This document shows positions 46,837 through 56,351 of a stretch of DNA of 64,000 bases, piece after piece (within the stretch, counting starts at the first letter, position 1; every line of letters begins with the position of its first letter). The DNA is taken from positions 186,001 through 250,000 of the forward strand of contig NZ_CP134499.1 of assembly GCF_031764535.1 (NCBI RefSeq). The letters run 5' to 3'. The DNA comes from Pseudomonas sp. SG20056 (GTDB lineage: Bacteria; Pseudomonadota; Gammaproteobacteria; Pseudomonadales; Pseudomonadaceae). The translations under genes were made by a program, and so were the position numbers. Under the pieces are notes generated by a model. It saw only the letters and a list, made by a program, of their open reading frames with translations, was not told where the DNA came from and did not search any database.

Positions 46837-47230
46837 CGCGAGCAGCACAGCGCTGGCCTTGCTGCTGGGTCTGGCGGCCATGGGCAATGGCGTCTTTATG
46901 ACATTGGCGCCTGAGACCTGGTACTGGCTGGTGCCAGGTGTGCCGGATCGAGGGCCTTTCAACCAGCACTTCCTGCGCGACATCGGCATGATCTACCTGC
47001 TGATCGGCATCGCGTTTATCTACGGGGCGATTTACCGGCTCCACCGCCTGCTGTTGTGGTTACTGCCGACAGCCTGGTTGGTTGCCCATGCGCTCTTTCA
47101 CATATGGGAGGTGCTGGTTGGCATCTGTGGGCCTGAATCGCTGCTAGAGGATTTTGCCGGCGTGACATTGCCCGCCTTGCTGGCGCTATGGCTGCTCTAC
47201 TCAAGCAGCAAGGTGCGGGCCGATGGGTAG
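46829..47230 (+). CDS. Small four-helix membrane protein
   Basis: 133 residues from GTG 46829, chosen because AGGAGG lies exactly 6 nt upstream. Four helices: ALALLLGLAAMGNGVFMTLA, IGMIYLLIGIAFIYGAIY, LLLWLLPTAWLVAHALFHIW and VTLPALLALWLLYSS. Between helices 1 and 2 is a conserved-looking PDRGPFNQHFLRDIG loop. Overlaps both neighbours, so it is part of a coupled operon. Function unknown. Confidence 0.75.
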   Translation: MSNASSTALALLLGLAAMGNGVFMTLAPETWYWLVPGVPDRGPFNQHFLRDIGMIYLLIGIAFIYGAIYRLHRLLLWLLPTAWLVAHALFHIWEVLVGICGPESLLEDFAGVTLPALLALWLLYSSSKVRADG

Positions 47231-47816
47231 GCCGCTACTGGCTCTGTTGCTGCTCGGTTTGGGGCTGCTGTTGGGCGCAGTAGCCGCTTTTGTCGTCCCC
47301 CGTCCGGCTGCGCCGCAAGCGATTGAATGGCTGAGTGCACCCCGTAGCCTGGCGTCCTTCAGGCTTGAGTCTGATCGGGGGGCGTTTACCCATCAGTCTT
47401 TGCGGGGGCGCTGGAGCATTGTGTTGTTTGGCTTTATGCACTGCCCGGATATCTGCCCGACAGGGTTGACGCAGATGGCAGGCTTAGCTGCTCGTTTAGT
47501 CGAGCTGGGCGATGGCGCTGAGATTGCCTTTGTCTTTGTCTCGGTTGATCCGCAGCGCGATTCGGTGGCTGAGGTGGGGCAGTTTGTCAGGCACTTTGAC
47601 GCGTCATTTCGTGGCGTGACGGGCAGCGAGGAACAATTGCTTCGGCTTGCCAGCAGGCTGGGTATTCAGTTTGCAGTCTCACCCGAGCCGGATGGCTATA
47701 CGGTCGCTCATTCGCTGACCTTCTCAATTATTGATCCGCAAGGCCGCTTCGTTGGGCGTTTTCGGCCGGGGTTTGCTGCGGATCATCTGGCAAGAGAACT
47801 GAGCTTAAGATTTTGA
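47223..47816 (+). CDS. SCO1/SenC family copper-binding protein
   Basis: 197 residues. N-terminal anchor (LLALLLLGLGLLLGAVAAFV), then a thioredoxin-like domain with FMHCPDICPTGL (CxxxC copper site) and the third ligand His in YTVAHSLTF. SCO proteins deliver copper to cytochrome oxidase CuA or act as periplasmic reductants. Overlaps the previous gene by 8 bp. No oxidase gene is nearby. Confidence 0.9.
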   Translation: MGRPLLALLLLGLGLLLGAVAAFVVPRPAAPQAIEWLSAPRSLASFRLESDRGAFTHQSLRGRWSIVLFGFMHCPDICPTGLTQMAGLAARLVELGDGAEIAFVFVSVDPQRDSVAEVGQFVRHFDASFRGVTGSEEQLLRLASRLGIQFAVSPEPDGYTVAHSLTFSIIDPQGRFVGRFRPGFAADHLARELSLRF

Positions 47817-47817
47817 G

Positions 47818-47849
47818 CGAGCAGCGGGCCTAATAGGTTCCGCTGCTCG
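47818..47849 (+). terminator. Terminator hairpin after SCO gene
   Basis: CGAGCAGCGG pairs perfectly with CCGCTGCTCG across a 12-nt loop, right after the stop codon. Confidence 0.65.
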
Positions 47850-47916
47850 TTGGTCTGGCGGCGCTTCTGCGCAGTGTCGCCAGGCGGTATGTGGCGGAGG
47901 TGCGCGCCACTGGTAG

Positions 47917-49401
47917 TCAGTCCGCCAGGCTCTGCAGCAGCCGGTAGTAGAAGCCGCTGGCATTGGCCAACGTATCGATCGCCACGCGCTCGTTGGTGCC
48001 GTGCATGCGTGGCAGGTCTTCGCGCTCCATCAGCAGGGGGCTGAAGCGGAAGACGTTGTCGGTGAGCGGCTCGTAGTAACGCGAGTCGGTGCCGCCGACG
48101 GTGAGGTTGGGGCTGACCAGGGTGTTGCTGAAGCTCTGGCGGATCACCTCGGCGAACTGCTGATAGGCCTCGCCCCTGACATCGGATACCGCCGAGGGCT
48201 CGCGCCCGCCGGGCATGACTTTGACCTGAATCTGCTCATCCGCCACGGCATTGCGCACGTGGGCGGCCACGCTGTCGATGCTGTCGCGCGGATGGATGCG
48301 CAGGTTGAGGGTGGCGCGGGCGCTGGGCGGCAGGACGTTTTCCTTGATGCCGGCGCGCAGCAGGGTGGGCGACAGCGAGGTTTGCAGCTGCGCGGCACCG
48401 GCTGGCGAGGCGGCCAGTTGTTGTTCCACCAGCGGGCCAAACAGCCAGAGGTTGGCGAAGATCAACCGGTAACCGAAGGCTTGCGCCGGGGTAAAGCTGG
48501 CCAGCAGGTCGCCAGTGGGGCCGTCGAAACCACGCTGGAAGGGTGCGTCGCCGACCCGTTGCAGGGCCTGGCTCAAGCGGCCGATGGCGGTTTCAGCAAA
48601 GGCTGGCGGCTGCGAGGAGTGGCCACCCTGGGCGCTGGCGGTGAGGGTCAGGCTGACGTAGCCCTTTTCCGCGATACCGACCACGGCGACATCCTGGCTG
48701 ACGCCGGGGATCTGCCCGCGCACCACAAAGCCGCCTTCATCGCTGACCCAGGCCAGGCGTTTGCCCTGTTCCTGCAACTGCGCGGCGATGCGCCGGTTGC
48801 CCTGATGGCCGCCGATTTCTTCATCGTGCCCGAAGGCCAGCAGCACGTCGCGTTGTGGCTGGAAGCCCTGGGCGATCAGGGTTTCCACCGCTTCGAGAAT
48901 GGCCACCATCGATCCTTTGCTGTCGATGGCGCCACGGCCCCAGACAAAGCCATCTGCAATCGCCCCGGAGAATGGTGGGTGAGTCCACAGCTCTTCGGTG
49001 CCAGGCGCGACGGGCACCACATCCTGATGTGCCATCAGCAGGGCAGCGGGCAATTGCGCATCCTTGCCCGGCCAGCGCAGCAGGATGCTCGGGCTGCCGG
49101 TGGCGAGCGGCTCGGTGCTGGCGGTGACCTGTGGGTAACGCTGCACCAGCCATTCGCGCAGGCCGACAAATGCTGCATCGCTGGCCGCCAGTTGGCTGGC
49201 CGGCGCGCCGACCTGATGCGACAGGGTCGGCAGGCGAATCGCTGCCGCCAGGCTCTCGGCGGCGCGTTGGCCATCCAGCCCTTCAGGCAGGCTGACCGGC
49301 GCGCTGTTGTATGCGGCAGCCGGCAATAGCAAAGTGCGGCCGACCACCACGGCCACCAGGCCGAGCAGGATGATCAGTAAAAGCAGTACCAGACGTTTCA
49401 T
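47917..49401 (-). CDS. M20 family metallopeptidase, membrane-anchored
   Basis: 494 residues. An N-terminal membrane helix (LVLLLLIILLGLVAVVVG) precedes an M20 fold with LLMAHQDVVPV, WGRGAIDSKGSMVAILEAVE and FGHDEEIGGHQG as metal ligands, plus a lid domain. It looks like the carboxypeptidase PM20D1-type branch, which acts on N-acyl amino acids or peptides. It lies 16 bp downstream of the acylase gene on the same strand, so a shared amide substrate is plausible. Confidence 0.88.
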   Translation of the reverse strand: MKRLVLLLLIILLGLVAVVVGRTLLLPAAAYNSAPVSLPEGLDGQRAAESLAAAIRLPTLSHQVGAPASQLAASDAAFVGLREWLVQRYPQVTASTEPLATGSPSILLRWPGKDAQLPAALLMAHQDVVPVAPGTEELWTHPPFSGAIADGFVWGRGAIDSKGSMVAILEAVETLIAQGFQPQRDVLLAFGHDEEIGGHQGNRRIAAQLQEQGKRLAWVSDEGGFVVRGQIPGVSQDVAVVGIAEKGYVSLTLTASAQGGHSSQPPAFAETAIGRLSQALQRVGDAPFQRGFDGPTGDLLASFTPAQAFGYRLIFANLWLFGPLVEQQLAASPAGAAQLQTSLSPTLLRAGIKENVLPPSARATLNLRIHPRDSIDSVAAHVRNAVADEQIQVKVMPGGREPSAVSDVRGEAYQQFAEVIRQSFSNTLVSPNLTVGGTDSRYYEPLTDNVFRFSPLLMEREDLPRMHGTNERVAIDTLANASGFYYRLLQSLAD

Positions 49402-49417
49402 CGCCGTTCTCCTTGGC

Positions 49418-51793
49418 TTATGGGTGCAGGATCAGCTGGCTGCGGCTGTTGGCTTTGATCGCCTCGGCATCCAGGTGCATCGGCACGTATTCGCCACGAA
49501 TATAACGTTCGGCCTGGTCCTTGTAGTGCTGATCAAACAGCACGCCGCTCTGGCCCACCGGGTTGATGCCCAGGGCGCTGCCGGCATCGGCCAGGTCGAT
49601 CAGGCGGCGGGTCGAGGGGCCGTACACCACCGACCAGGGCGCTGGGCCGACCGGTTGCGAGAGGTTGTTTGGTGTTTCATGGCCGCCCGGCGCGGCAAAG
49701 GCGCCAACGTTGAACAGTTTATCCAGCGGCTTCTGCTGGCCCAGCGGGTGGCCGTGGGTGAGGGTGTGCGCGCTGCCCCAGGCCCATTTCGCGCTGTCTT
49801 CACCGAGGGTGCTGCGCAGGTGAGCGAGGCTGGCCTGCCAGGCGGCCTTGACGGTGTCGGCGCGGCTTTCCACGGCATCGCTGCCGCGCTTGTCCCACCA
49901 GGGTGAACTGGCATCGGCGGCCAGACGCGGCAGGGCGCTGTCGAGCACGCGGGTTTGCAGCAGGTTGGCGAAGAAGACTTCGCTCAGCTCATCGGCCATG
50001 GCTTCGCGTGCCAACTGGTAAACCAGCTGGTTGAACAATGTGGCGGCGGTGTTCTCGACCTGATGCTGGCCATCCCAGCTCAGCAGCTGCTCGACCAGCG
50101 CCTGCTCTTCGCTGCCAGTGGCGGCAGCCCGCAGATCATCCGCCAGCGGCGCGAGTAGGCGTTGCGGGTAGCCAGTGCCGGGCTCCAGTTGCAGGGCCTG
50201 GCTGTTGTGCACGTCCCACTTCACGCTGTCGTCGCGCAGGCGTTCGTCCAGGCGCTGGCCGCGATCGGCCAGGTTGTAGTAGCCCGGCACTTCCATGCCG
50301 GTCGGTGACACGGGCTGGTAGTTGGCGGAGAGGATATAGCCGCGCGCGGGGTTCTCCTCCTGCGGGTTGGCGCTGAACGGGTAGTAGCCGTCTTTGTCCG
50401 CCTCGCCGTTACTGCCATCGAGGATAAAGCTGGGGTTCACCCCGGCCGGGCGGCGCGGCAGTTTCGCCGCCGCCCACCAGCCGATATCGCCCGTGGCGTT
50501 GGCCCACACCACATTCAGCCCCGGCGCTTCGATGTGCTCGGCGGCGACGCGGGCTTGCTCCAGCGTGGCGGCGCGGTTGAGCTGATAGAAGCCATCGAGG
50601 ATCGGGTTTTCGGTCTCGAGGAAGGCCCACCACATGGCAATCGGCGTGCTGCCGACGGTTTCACCCAGGGCGCTGTTGATGATCGGGCCGTGCGGCGAGC
50701 GGCGGATGGTCAGGCGTACCGGTTCGGCATCCTTGACGCTGATCAGCTCCTCACGGCTTTGCAGCTCGACCCACTGACCGCGATACCAGACCTGGTTGGG
50801 GTTGTCCGGGTTGGTTTTCTCGGCGATCAGGTCGAGGTCGTCGTTCTGGAACATGGTGATGCTCCAGGCGAAAGCGTTGTTATGCCCCAGCGAGGCCACC
50901 GGGTTGAGCGCCTGGTGATGGCCGTACAGGCTGAAACCGGGGTAACTCAGGTTGGCTTCGTACCACACCGACGGCACGGCAAAACGGATATGCGGGTCGC
51001 CGGCCAGCAGCGGCTTGCCGCTGGCGGTGCGGCTGCCGGAGATCGCCCAGGCGTTGCTGCCCTCGAACTGTGGCAGGCCGGCGTCCAGCAGCGCGGCATG
51101 GCTCAGCTCGGCGATGGCATTGAGGTCCTGCCAGTCGCCAGCGGCGAGGTGCTGACCGACCACGCCCTGCGGGTGCCAGTCGAGGTCAAAGGCCTTGAGG
51201 TAATCGGCGCCCAGCTGATCGCGGATGTGCGTCAGCACCGGCTCGGTGCGGAAGGCGGCAGCAAAGCTGTAGGCCATATAGCCGGCGACGCTGAGGGTGT
51301 CGGCGACATTGAACGGGCGTTTTTCAATGCCCAGCACATCGAACTCGATCGGTGCCGGGTGGTTGGCCTGATACTGGTTGACGCCATCCAGATAAGCCAG
51401 CAGCGCTTTGCTGGCCGGGGCATTCAGGTCCAGCTTGGCGGCGTAACGGTCGGCGTGTTCGCGGATGCCCAGGGTGCGGAACAGGCGGTCGGTGTCGACC
51501 AGTTTGCTGCCGAGCACCTCGGCCAGCTCGCCACGGGCCAGGCGGCGGAGGATTTCCATCTGAAACAGACGGTCCTGTGCATGCACATAGCCCAGCGCGC
51601 GGTACATATCGGCTTCGTTCTGTGCCTGGATATGCGGCACACCGCGCTCGTCGTAATCCACCGTGACCGGCGCTTGCAAGCCGCTCAGTGCCAGCTCGCC
51701 GGCGCGTTGCGGCTGCTTGCTGTCGATATACCAGTAAGCGCCGGCGGCGCTGGCGGCCACAATCAGGGCAAGGGCAGTCAGGGTGCGTTTCAT
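49418..51793 (-). CDS. Penicillin-acylase-family amidohydrolase (possible AHL acylase)
   Basis: 791 residues from ATG 51793, with signal peptide MKRTLTALALIVAASAAGA. The N-terminal nucleophile is the Ser in FEGSNAWAISGSRTASGKPL, where the precursor is cut into alpha and beta chains. AGDPHIRF and HNNAFAWSITMFQND are typical. By position after the spu region it recalls the acylase I remember as HacB (PA0305) in P. aeruginosa, which cleaves long-chain homoserine lactones; substrate here is inferred. It is divergent from an AraC regulator. Confidence 0.88.
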   Translation of the reverse strand: MKRTLTALALIVAASAAGAYWYIDSKQPQRAGELALSGLQAPVTVDYDERGVPHIQAQNEADMYRALGYVHAQDRLFQMEILRRLARGELAEVLGSKLVDTDRLFRTLGIREHADRYAAKLDLNAPASKALLAYLDGVNQYQANHPAPIEFDVLGIEKRPFNVADTLSVAGYMAYSFAAAFRTEPVLTHIRDQLGADYLKAFDLDWHPQGVVGQHLAAGDWQDLNAIAELSHAALLDAGLPQFEGSNAWAISGSRTASGKPLLAGDPHIRFAVPSVWYEANLSYPGFSLYGHHQALNPVASLGHNNAFAWSITMFQNDDLDLIAEKTNPDNPNQVWYRGQWVELQSREELISVKDAEPVRLTIRRSPHGPIINSALGETVGSTPIAMWWAFLETENPILDGFYQLNRAATLEQARVAAEHIEAPGLNVVWANATGDIGWWAAAKLPRRPAGVNPSFILDGSNGEADKDGYYPFSANPQEENPARGYILSANYQPVSPTGMEVPGYYNLADRGQRLDERLRDDSVKWDVHNSQALQLEPGTGYPQRLLAPLADDLRAAATGSEEQALVEQLLSWDGQHQVENTAATLFNQLVYQLAREAMADELSEVFFANLLQTRVLDSALPRLAADASSPWWDKRGSDAVESRADTVKAAWQASLAHLRSTLGEDSAKWAWGSAHTLTHGHPLGQQKPLDKLFNVGAFAAPGGHETPNNLSQPVGPAPWSVVYGPSTRRLIDLADAGSALGINPVGQSGVLFDQHYKDQAERYIRGEYVPMHLDAEAIKANSRSQLILHP

Positions 51794-51999
51794 CTGGGAA
51801 TCCTTGTTATTGGTTTTATCAGGCTGCGCCGGACAACACGCGTAGGTTGGCGTTGAGCGCAGCGAAGCCCAACGAGCCGTCCTGTTATTGGCATTACACA
51901 GCCTGCTTATCAGCCCTGCCATTGTGCGGGCTGCTGCGTGGTCCGGCATTGACCAAATGGCGCAATAGTGAAAGTCTTTGGTCAATCCGAGAGGCCTTT

Positions 52000-53052
52000 A
52001 TGCAACACGATCCGCACAACAGCATCGCCAGCGCGCTGACCCATTCCTCTACCCTGCGCCGCCTGCTTTATGAGGCCCTGGCAGCGCTGGGCCTGGACCC
52101 AACCGACACCTATCGCCAGGCCTATCAGGGCGTGGTGCTGGCGCCGCCGCTGCTCAATGCCCGTGAGGACCACGACAATGCGCCGCGCTTCTGGGGTGCG
52201 CTGGCCGGCATCAGTGGTGATGACGATATCGGCCTGCACCTGGGCGAGCGGATGCAACCACGGCCGATGGATGTGGTGGGTTACCTGCTGCTGGCCAGCC
52301 GCGATCTGGGCCAGGCGCTGGAGAGTTTTGTGCGCTTTCAGCACATCCTTTCCGGCGGATTTGCCGTGCGCCTGGAGCTGGAAGGCGAGCAGGCGCGCCT
52401 GATCTTCGACCTCAATTACCGTGGCGTCGGCTCGTTGCGCCAGCAGATGGAGTGCCTGGCGCTGTTGCTGCAGAAGATGCTCGCCAGCGTCAACGACGGC
52501 GGCTTTGCGCTCGACGCTGTGGAGTTTCGCCACCCGGCCCCACGTCGGCTGAGTGAGCATCGCCGGCTGTTTGGCCTGCTGCCGCGCTTTGCCCAGGCGC
52601 ATGATGCGCTGATCTTCCCGCGCGCCTGGCTCAGCCGGCCCTCGCGCAGCGCCAACCCGCGGCTGTTCGCGGTGCTCTGGGCACAGGCGGAAGTGGAGCT
52701 GGCCGAGCTGGAAGAAAACCAGCTGCTCAATCGCGTGCGCTACTGGCTGGAGGTCAACCTGGGTGTGCAGCTGTGCGACCTGCCGCGCTGCGCCACCGCG
52801 CTGGGTTATAGCGTCAGCGGGCTGCAGCGGGCGTTGACCGAACAGCAGCAGAGTTTTCGCCAGCTGCATGATGAAGTGCGTCGCCTGCGTGCACAGACCC
52901 TGCTCGACAGCGGCCTGGCCATCCGTGAAGTGGCGCGCGCCTGCGGCTTTGCCGAGCTGTCGCCGTTCTACCGCGCGTTCAAGCGCTGGCAGGGCGCGAC
53001 GCCAGTGGGCTTTCGCCGACAGTCGGTTGTGGGCATAACGGCGTCAGACTGA
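52000..53052 (+). CDS. AraC family transcriptional regulator
   Basis: 350 residues from ATG 52000 (GAGAGG upstream). The N-terminal 230 residues form an Arabinose_bd-like sensor domain of the OruR/ArgR branch; the C-terminal double HTH includes DLPRCATALGYSVSGLQRAL and IREVARACGFAELSPFYRAF. It is divergent from the acylase gene at 51793 with about 206 bp between, and may control it. Confidence 0.9.
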   Translation: MQHDPHNSIASALTHSSTLRRLLYEALAALGLDPTDTYRQAYQGVVLAPPLLNAREDHDNAPRFWGALAGISGDDDIGLHLGERMQPRPMDVVGYLLLASRDLGQALESFVRFQHILSGGFAVRLELEGEQARLIFDLNYRGVGSLRQQMECLALLLQKMLASVNDGGFALDAVEFRHPAPRRLSEHRRLFGLLPRFAQAHDALIFPRAWLSRPSRSANPRLFAVLWAQAEVELAELEENQLLNRVRYWLEVNLGVQLCDLPRCATALGYSVSGLQRALTEQQQSFRQLHDEVRRLRAQTLLDSGLAIREVARACGFAELSPFYRAFKRWQGATPVGFRRQSVVGITASD

Positions 53053-53086
53053 TCTAGCCTTTCTACACAGGCCAGAGGTAGCGGTT

Positions 53087-53872
53087 ATGTGGCGAATGAT
53101 GGCGAGTGGAGTATTGGCGCTGATGATGATGCCCTGCCTGGCCGCGCCGCCAGTGCAGATCTGCCTGGGCGACAGCAACGAGTGGCCGCCCTACACCTAT
53201 TGGCAGCGCAGCGATGGCGAGGTGGACCGCAGCCGTCTGACGGGTTCGGCAAGTACCCTGGTGCTGGAGATTCTGCAGCGTTTGCAGTTGCCTTATGACG
53301 TGCACTACATGCCCTGGGCGCGGGTGCAGCAGGAACTGGCGGACTTCGCTGAAAAGGGCCGCTGCGAGCTGACCTGGGATGCCAGCTACAACGCCGAGCG
53401 CGCCGCCTATGCCTATTACAGCGCGCAGCTGTATGAAACGCGTCTCGGGCTGTTCTACTCCGCCCAGCGCTTTGCCGAAGTGCCGCTGCCAGCCTTGCTG
53501 CAGAACCTGCAGCCCTACCGGGTGTGCGGAGTAATCGGCTACAACTACCAGCCCTACGGTGTGGGTGAGCCGATCAAGCGTTTCCCTAGCATCCAGCAGA
53601 ATCTGGACATGTTGCAGCGTCAGCGTTGCGACTTTTTCCCCAGTGAGATCGAGCCGTTGTATGGCGGTTTGGCGTTGGGTATCTATCAGGGCCATGAGCA
53701 GCTGCGCCATGTGCCACTGGTCGCCAGTAAGGCGTTCTTTCTACTGGTCAGCAAGGGCTCGCCGCGCGGTGAAAGTCTGGTCAGAGAATTTGATCGGCAG
53801 CTCGAACAGTTGCAGGCCAGTGGTGAGGCGCAGCAGATATTTCAGCGCTTTACCCCGGATGGCCTGAGATAG
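53087..53872 (+). CDS. Periplasmic substrate-binding protein, amino-acid type
   Basis: 261 residues. Signal peptide MWRMMASGVLALMMMPCLA, then PVQICLGDSNEWPPYTYWQR and an SBP_bac_3 fold (VLEILQRLQLPYDVHYMPWA, CELTWDASYNAERAAYAYYS). There is no permease or ATPase gene beside it, as for many orphan binding proteins in Pseudomonas. It follows the AraC gene on the same strand. Confidence 0.82.
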   Translation: MWRMMASGVLALMMMPCLAAPPVQICLGDSNEWPPYTYWQRSDGEVDRSRLTGSASTLVLEILQRLQLPYDVHYMPWARVQQELADFAEKGRCELTWDASYNAERAAYAYYSAQLYETRLGLFYSAQRFAEVPLPALLQNLQPYRVCGVIGYNYQPYGVGEPIKRFPSIQQNLDMLQRQRCDFFPSEIEPLYGGLALGIYQGHEQLRHVPLVASKAFFLLVSKGSPRGESLVREFDRQLEQLQASGEAQQIFQRFTPDGLR

Positions 53873-54445
53873 TCAGTGGCTCTGCCAGTCACAGAAACAG
53901 CCCACCGCCAGGGTATTGCTGGCGTTGACCGGGCGTTCGGCAATCAGCGCATCCAGAATCGGCTCGATAAAGCTGTTGCTGGAGGTGCACACGGCGCCTT
54001 CGCTGTAGGGGCCGAAGTAGGCCAGCTGACCATTGCGATCCCAGATCGCCACCGCCGGGCTGGCGGGGATTTGCGCACTGCCCGTCAGCTCAGGCAGCGG
54101 TTGTAGGGCGCTCAGGGTGCTGGGCAGTTGGCCGCTGCTGCCAGGTTTTTGCACGGCATAGAAGTTCACGCCCTGGGAGGCGAAGCGTTCGATCAGCTCG
54201 GCCAGGTGTTGCTGGTTACCGACATTGCACGGGCAGGCCGGGTCCCAGAAGTGCACCAGACGGATCGGTCCGGGACCGGCCAGCTCAGCTGGCAGGCGCA
54301 GCTGCTCGCCGTAGAACAGCGCGGTCTGCTCGTTGAAGCTGCGCAGGTAGCGCGCTTCATACCACCTGTAGGCGGCCAGCATGGCGGCGGCCCAGAACAG
54401 AATCAGCAGGCTGGCGAGCAGGGTCTTGCGCGTGGGTCGAGTCAT
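53873..54445 (-). CDS. Thioredoxin-like DUF6436-type membrane-anchored protein
   Basis: 190 residues from ATG 54445 (MTRPTRKTLLASLLILFW). One N-terminal helix anchors a thioredoxin-like domain with FWDPACPCNVGNQQHL (CxC rather than CxxC), cis-Pro region SPAVAIWDRNG, and a C-terminal GCFCDW. It faces the periplasm by prediction. Role in thiol chemistry is inferred. Frame extends upstream to 54550 without support. Confidence 0.75.
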   Translation of the reverse strand: MTRPTRKTLLASLLILFWAAAMLAAYRWYEARYLRSFNEQTALFYGEQLRLPAELAGPGPIRLVHFWDPACPCNVGNQQHLAELIERFASQGVNFYAVQKPGSSGQLPSTLSALQPLPELTGSAQIPASPAVAIWDRNGQLAYFGPYSEGAVCTSSNSFIEPILDALIAERPVNASNTLAVGCFCDWQSH

Positions 54446-54566
54446 GATGAGTTTTCGCTGAACAGGCGCGCAGCTTGCCATGACTGGCGCGACAGCAGAA
54501 TATCCGCAACCTGATGACGTCGGCCCGGATGGCCGGAACTTCCCCCGCATGAATGATGGAAAGCCA

Positions 54567-55499
54567 ATGCCTGAGCCGTTTCAGCCGGAAAGCCTGCTTG
54601 CCAGTCTGCGACCCTTGGCCGCAGCCGTTGACCTGTCTGCGGGCGAGCAGGCCTACCGGCAGTTCTACGGTTTCAGCGACACCTGGGCGGCACGCAGTCG
54701 TATGGGCACGCTGCAGGCTGCGGGCTACCAGATCGCTGTACAGGCCTGGTGGCCGGAGCAGCCGCGCGCCACGCTGGTGCTGCTGCATGGCTATTACGAT
54801 CACGTTGGCCTGTATCGCCATGTAATCCAGTGGGCGCTGGGTATGGGCTTTGCGGTGCTGGCTTTCGACCTGCCTGGGCACGGCCTGTCCAGCGGTGCGC
54901 GCGCCAGCATCGGTGCGTTCAGCGAGTATCAAGCGGTGTTGCAGGCGGTGTTGGCTGAGGCGGCTGCGCTAGAGCTGCCGCAGCCCTGGCACCTGTGCGG
55001 ACAAAGCACCGGCGGGGCGATTCTGATCGACTACCTGCTGACCGGCAGCCCTGGCGCGGCAATCGGTGAAACCATTCTGCTGGCGCCGCTGGTGCGGCCG
55101 CGTGCGTGGGGCTGGTCGCAGTTCAGTTACCGCATCATGAAGCGCTTTGTCAGCGAGATTCCCCGGCGTTTCAGCGTCAATTCCAGCGATGCCGAGTTTA
55201 TCGACTTCGTTCATCACCAGGACCCGTTGCAGCCACGCAACCTGCCAACCGCCTGGGTGGGTGCACTCAGCCAGTGGGTGCCACATATCGAAGTCGCGCC
55301 ACGCAGTACACGCAGCCCGTTGATCATTCAGGGAGAAGCCGACATGACGGTGGCCTGGCAGCACAACCTTCAGGTGCTGCAGGACAAGTTTGCTGCGCCG
55401 CAGATTTTGCGTCTGCCCGAAGCGCGGCACCACCTGGCCAACGAAGCGCCAGCCTTGCGCCAGCGCTATTTCGAGTTTCTCAGCCAGCGGTTGAGTTAA
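54567..55499 (+). CDS. Alpha/beta hydrolase, lysophospholipase-like
   Basis: 310 residues from ATG 54567 (GGAAAG upstream); starts at 54549 or 54480 are possible. Oxyanion region LVLLHGYYDHVGLYRHVIQW, FDLPGHGLSSGARASIG, nucleophile elbow LCGQSTGGAILIDYLL, Asp in LIIQGEADMTV and His in EARHHLANE complete the triad. It is a cytoplasmic serine hydrolase of the monoglyceride-lipase type; substrate unknown. Confidence 0.85.
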   Translation: MPEPFQPESLLASLRPLAAAVDLSAGEQAYRQFYGFSDTWAARSRMGTLQAAGYQIAVQAWWPEQPRATLVLLHGYYDHVGLYRHVIQWALGMGFAVLAFDLPGHGLSSGARASIGAFSEYQAVLQAVLAEAAALELPQPWHLCGQSTGGAILIDYLLTGSPGAAIGETILLAPLVRPRAWGWSQFSYRIMKRFVSEIPRRFSVNSSDAEFIDFVHHQDPLQPRNLPTAWVGALSQWVPHIEVAPRSTRSPLIIQGEADMTVAWQHNLQVLQDKFAAPQILRLPEARHHLANEAPALRQRYFEFLSQRLS

Positions 55500-56267
55500 T
55501 CAGATACCGCGTGGAGCAGGAGCCAGACTGGCGCTGCTCTGGCCAACTGCCAAGCCACTGCGGATGGCGGCCAGCGCCGCCTGGTAGTAGCTCTTGCCGC
55601 TTTCTGACTGGGCAAAGCTGACAAACTCTTCCAGCTCCGGATCGCTCAGCTCGCGGTAGACGTGCAGCAGGGTGTTATCCAGATCCGCACCGATCTGCTC
55701 CATCAGGCGCTGGCGCTGGCCATTGAGCATGGCCTGGGCGCTGTCGCCACCGAGCAGGCCTGGGAGCATCTGGCTGAGGCTGTCGGCGGCCACACCGGCT
55801 AGCGCCAGGCTGACTTCGGCACCGGCTTCCCGCGCCGGTAGCGCCTGGGCCAGGTGGCGAATCAGCAGGCGGCGGGTGGCGCTGGCTTCACTGCGTGGCA
55901 GGCCGTTGGCGTAGCGCGCCAGTTGATCACTGCGCGTCGCGAGCAGCTCGGCATCGACAATCTTGCGTCCCAGTGGCGACTGGAAGAACTGCAGCGCGCT
56001 GGCCGGGTTGCTGAGGTTGTCGCGCATGCCCTGTTGCGCACGTTGATCCACCGCCGCAGCGGCAAAACGCTGGTTACTGTTGTTTACCAACGCCTGATAC
56101 ACCGCCGGCGGCAGGCTGCTGCGGTAGCGTTCCTGGGCGGCCTGCAGGGCGTCGCTGAAGTGCATGCGCTGTTGCGGCCAGCCGGCCGCCTGATACAACT
56201 GCAGGTAATCGTCAGCCAGGGCGGGCAGGCTAAGCAGCAGGGTCAGTACAACGGAAAGGGCGCGCAT
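55500..56267 (-). CDS. DUF2059-domain periplasmic protein
   Basis: 255 residues from ATG 56267 with GGAG upstream. Signal peptide MRALSVVLTLLLSLPALA. Two DUF2059-like units: NPASALQFFQSPLGRKIVD in the first half and DPELEEFVSFAQSESGKSYY in the second. It should be periplasmic. Function unknown. A single-unit relative is carried in the integron at 35783-36196. Confidence 0.75.
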   Translation of the reverse strand: MRALSVVLTLLLSLPALADDYLQLYQAAGWPQQRMHFSDALQAAQERYRSSLPPAVYQALVNNSNQRFAAAAVDQRAQQGMRDNLSNPASALQFFQSPLGRKIVDAELLATRSDQLARYANGLPRSEASATRRLLIRHLAQALPAREAGAEVSLALAGVAADSLSQMLPGLLGGDSAQAMLNGQRQRLMEQIGADLDNTLLHVYRELSDPELEEFVSFAQSESGKSYYQAALAAIRSGLAVGQSSASLAPAPRGI

Positions 56268-56351
56268 TCGGGACTCCATTCAGGGGCGGCTATTTTCTGC
56301 GGCATGCTGACGCTTGTCGAGGCTCGGCAGGGCGCTGGTAGAATCGCCGGC

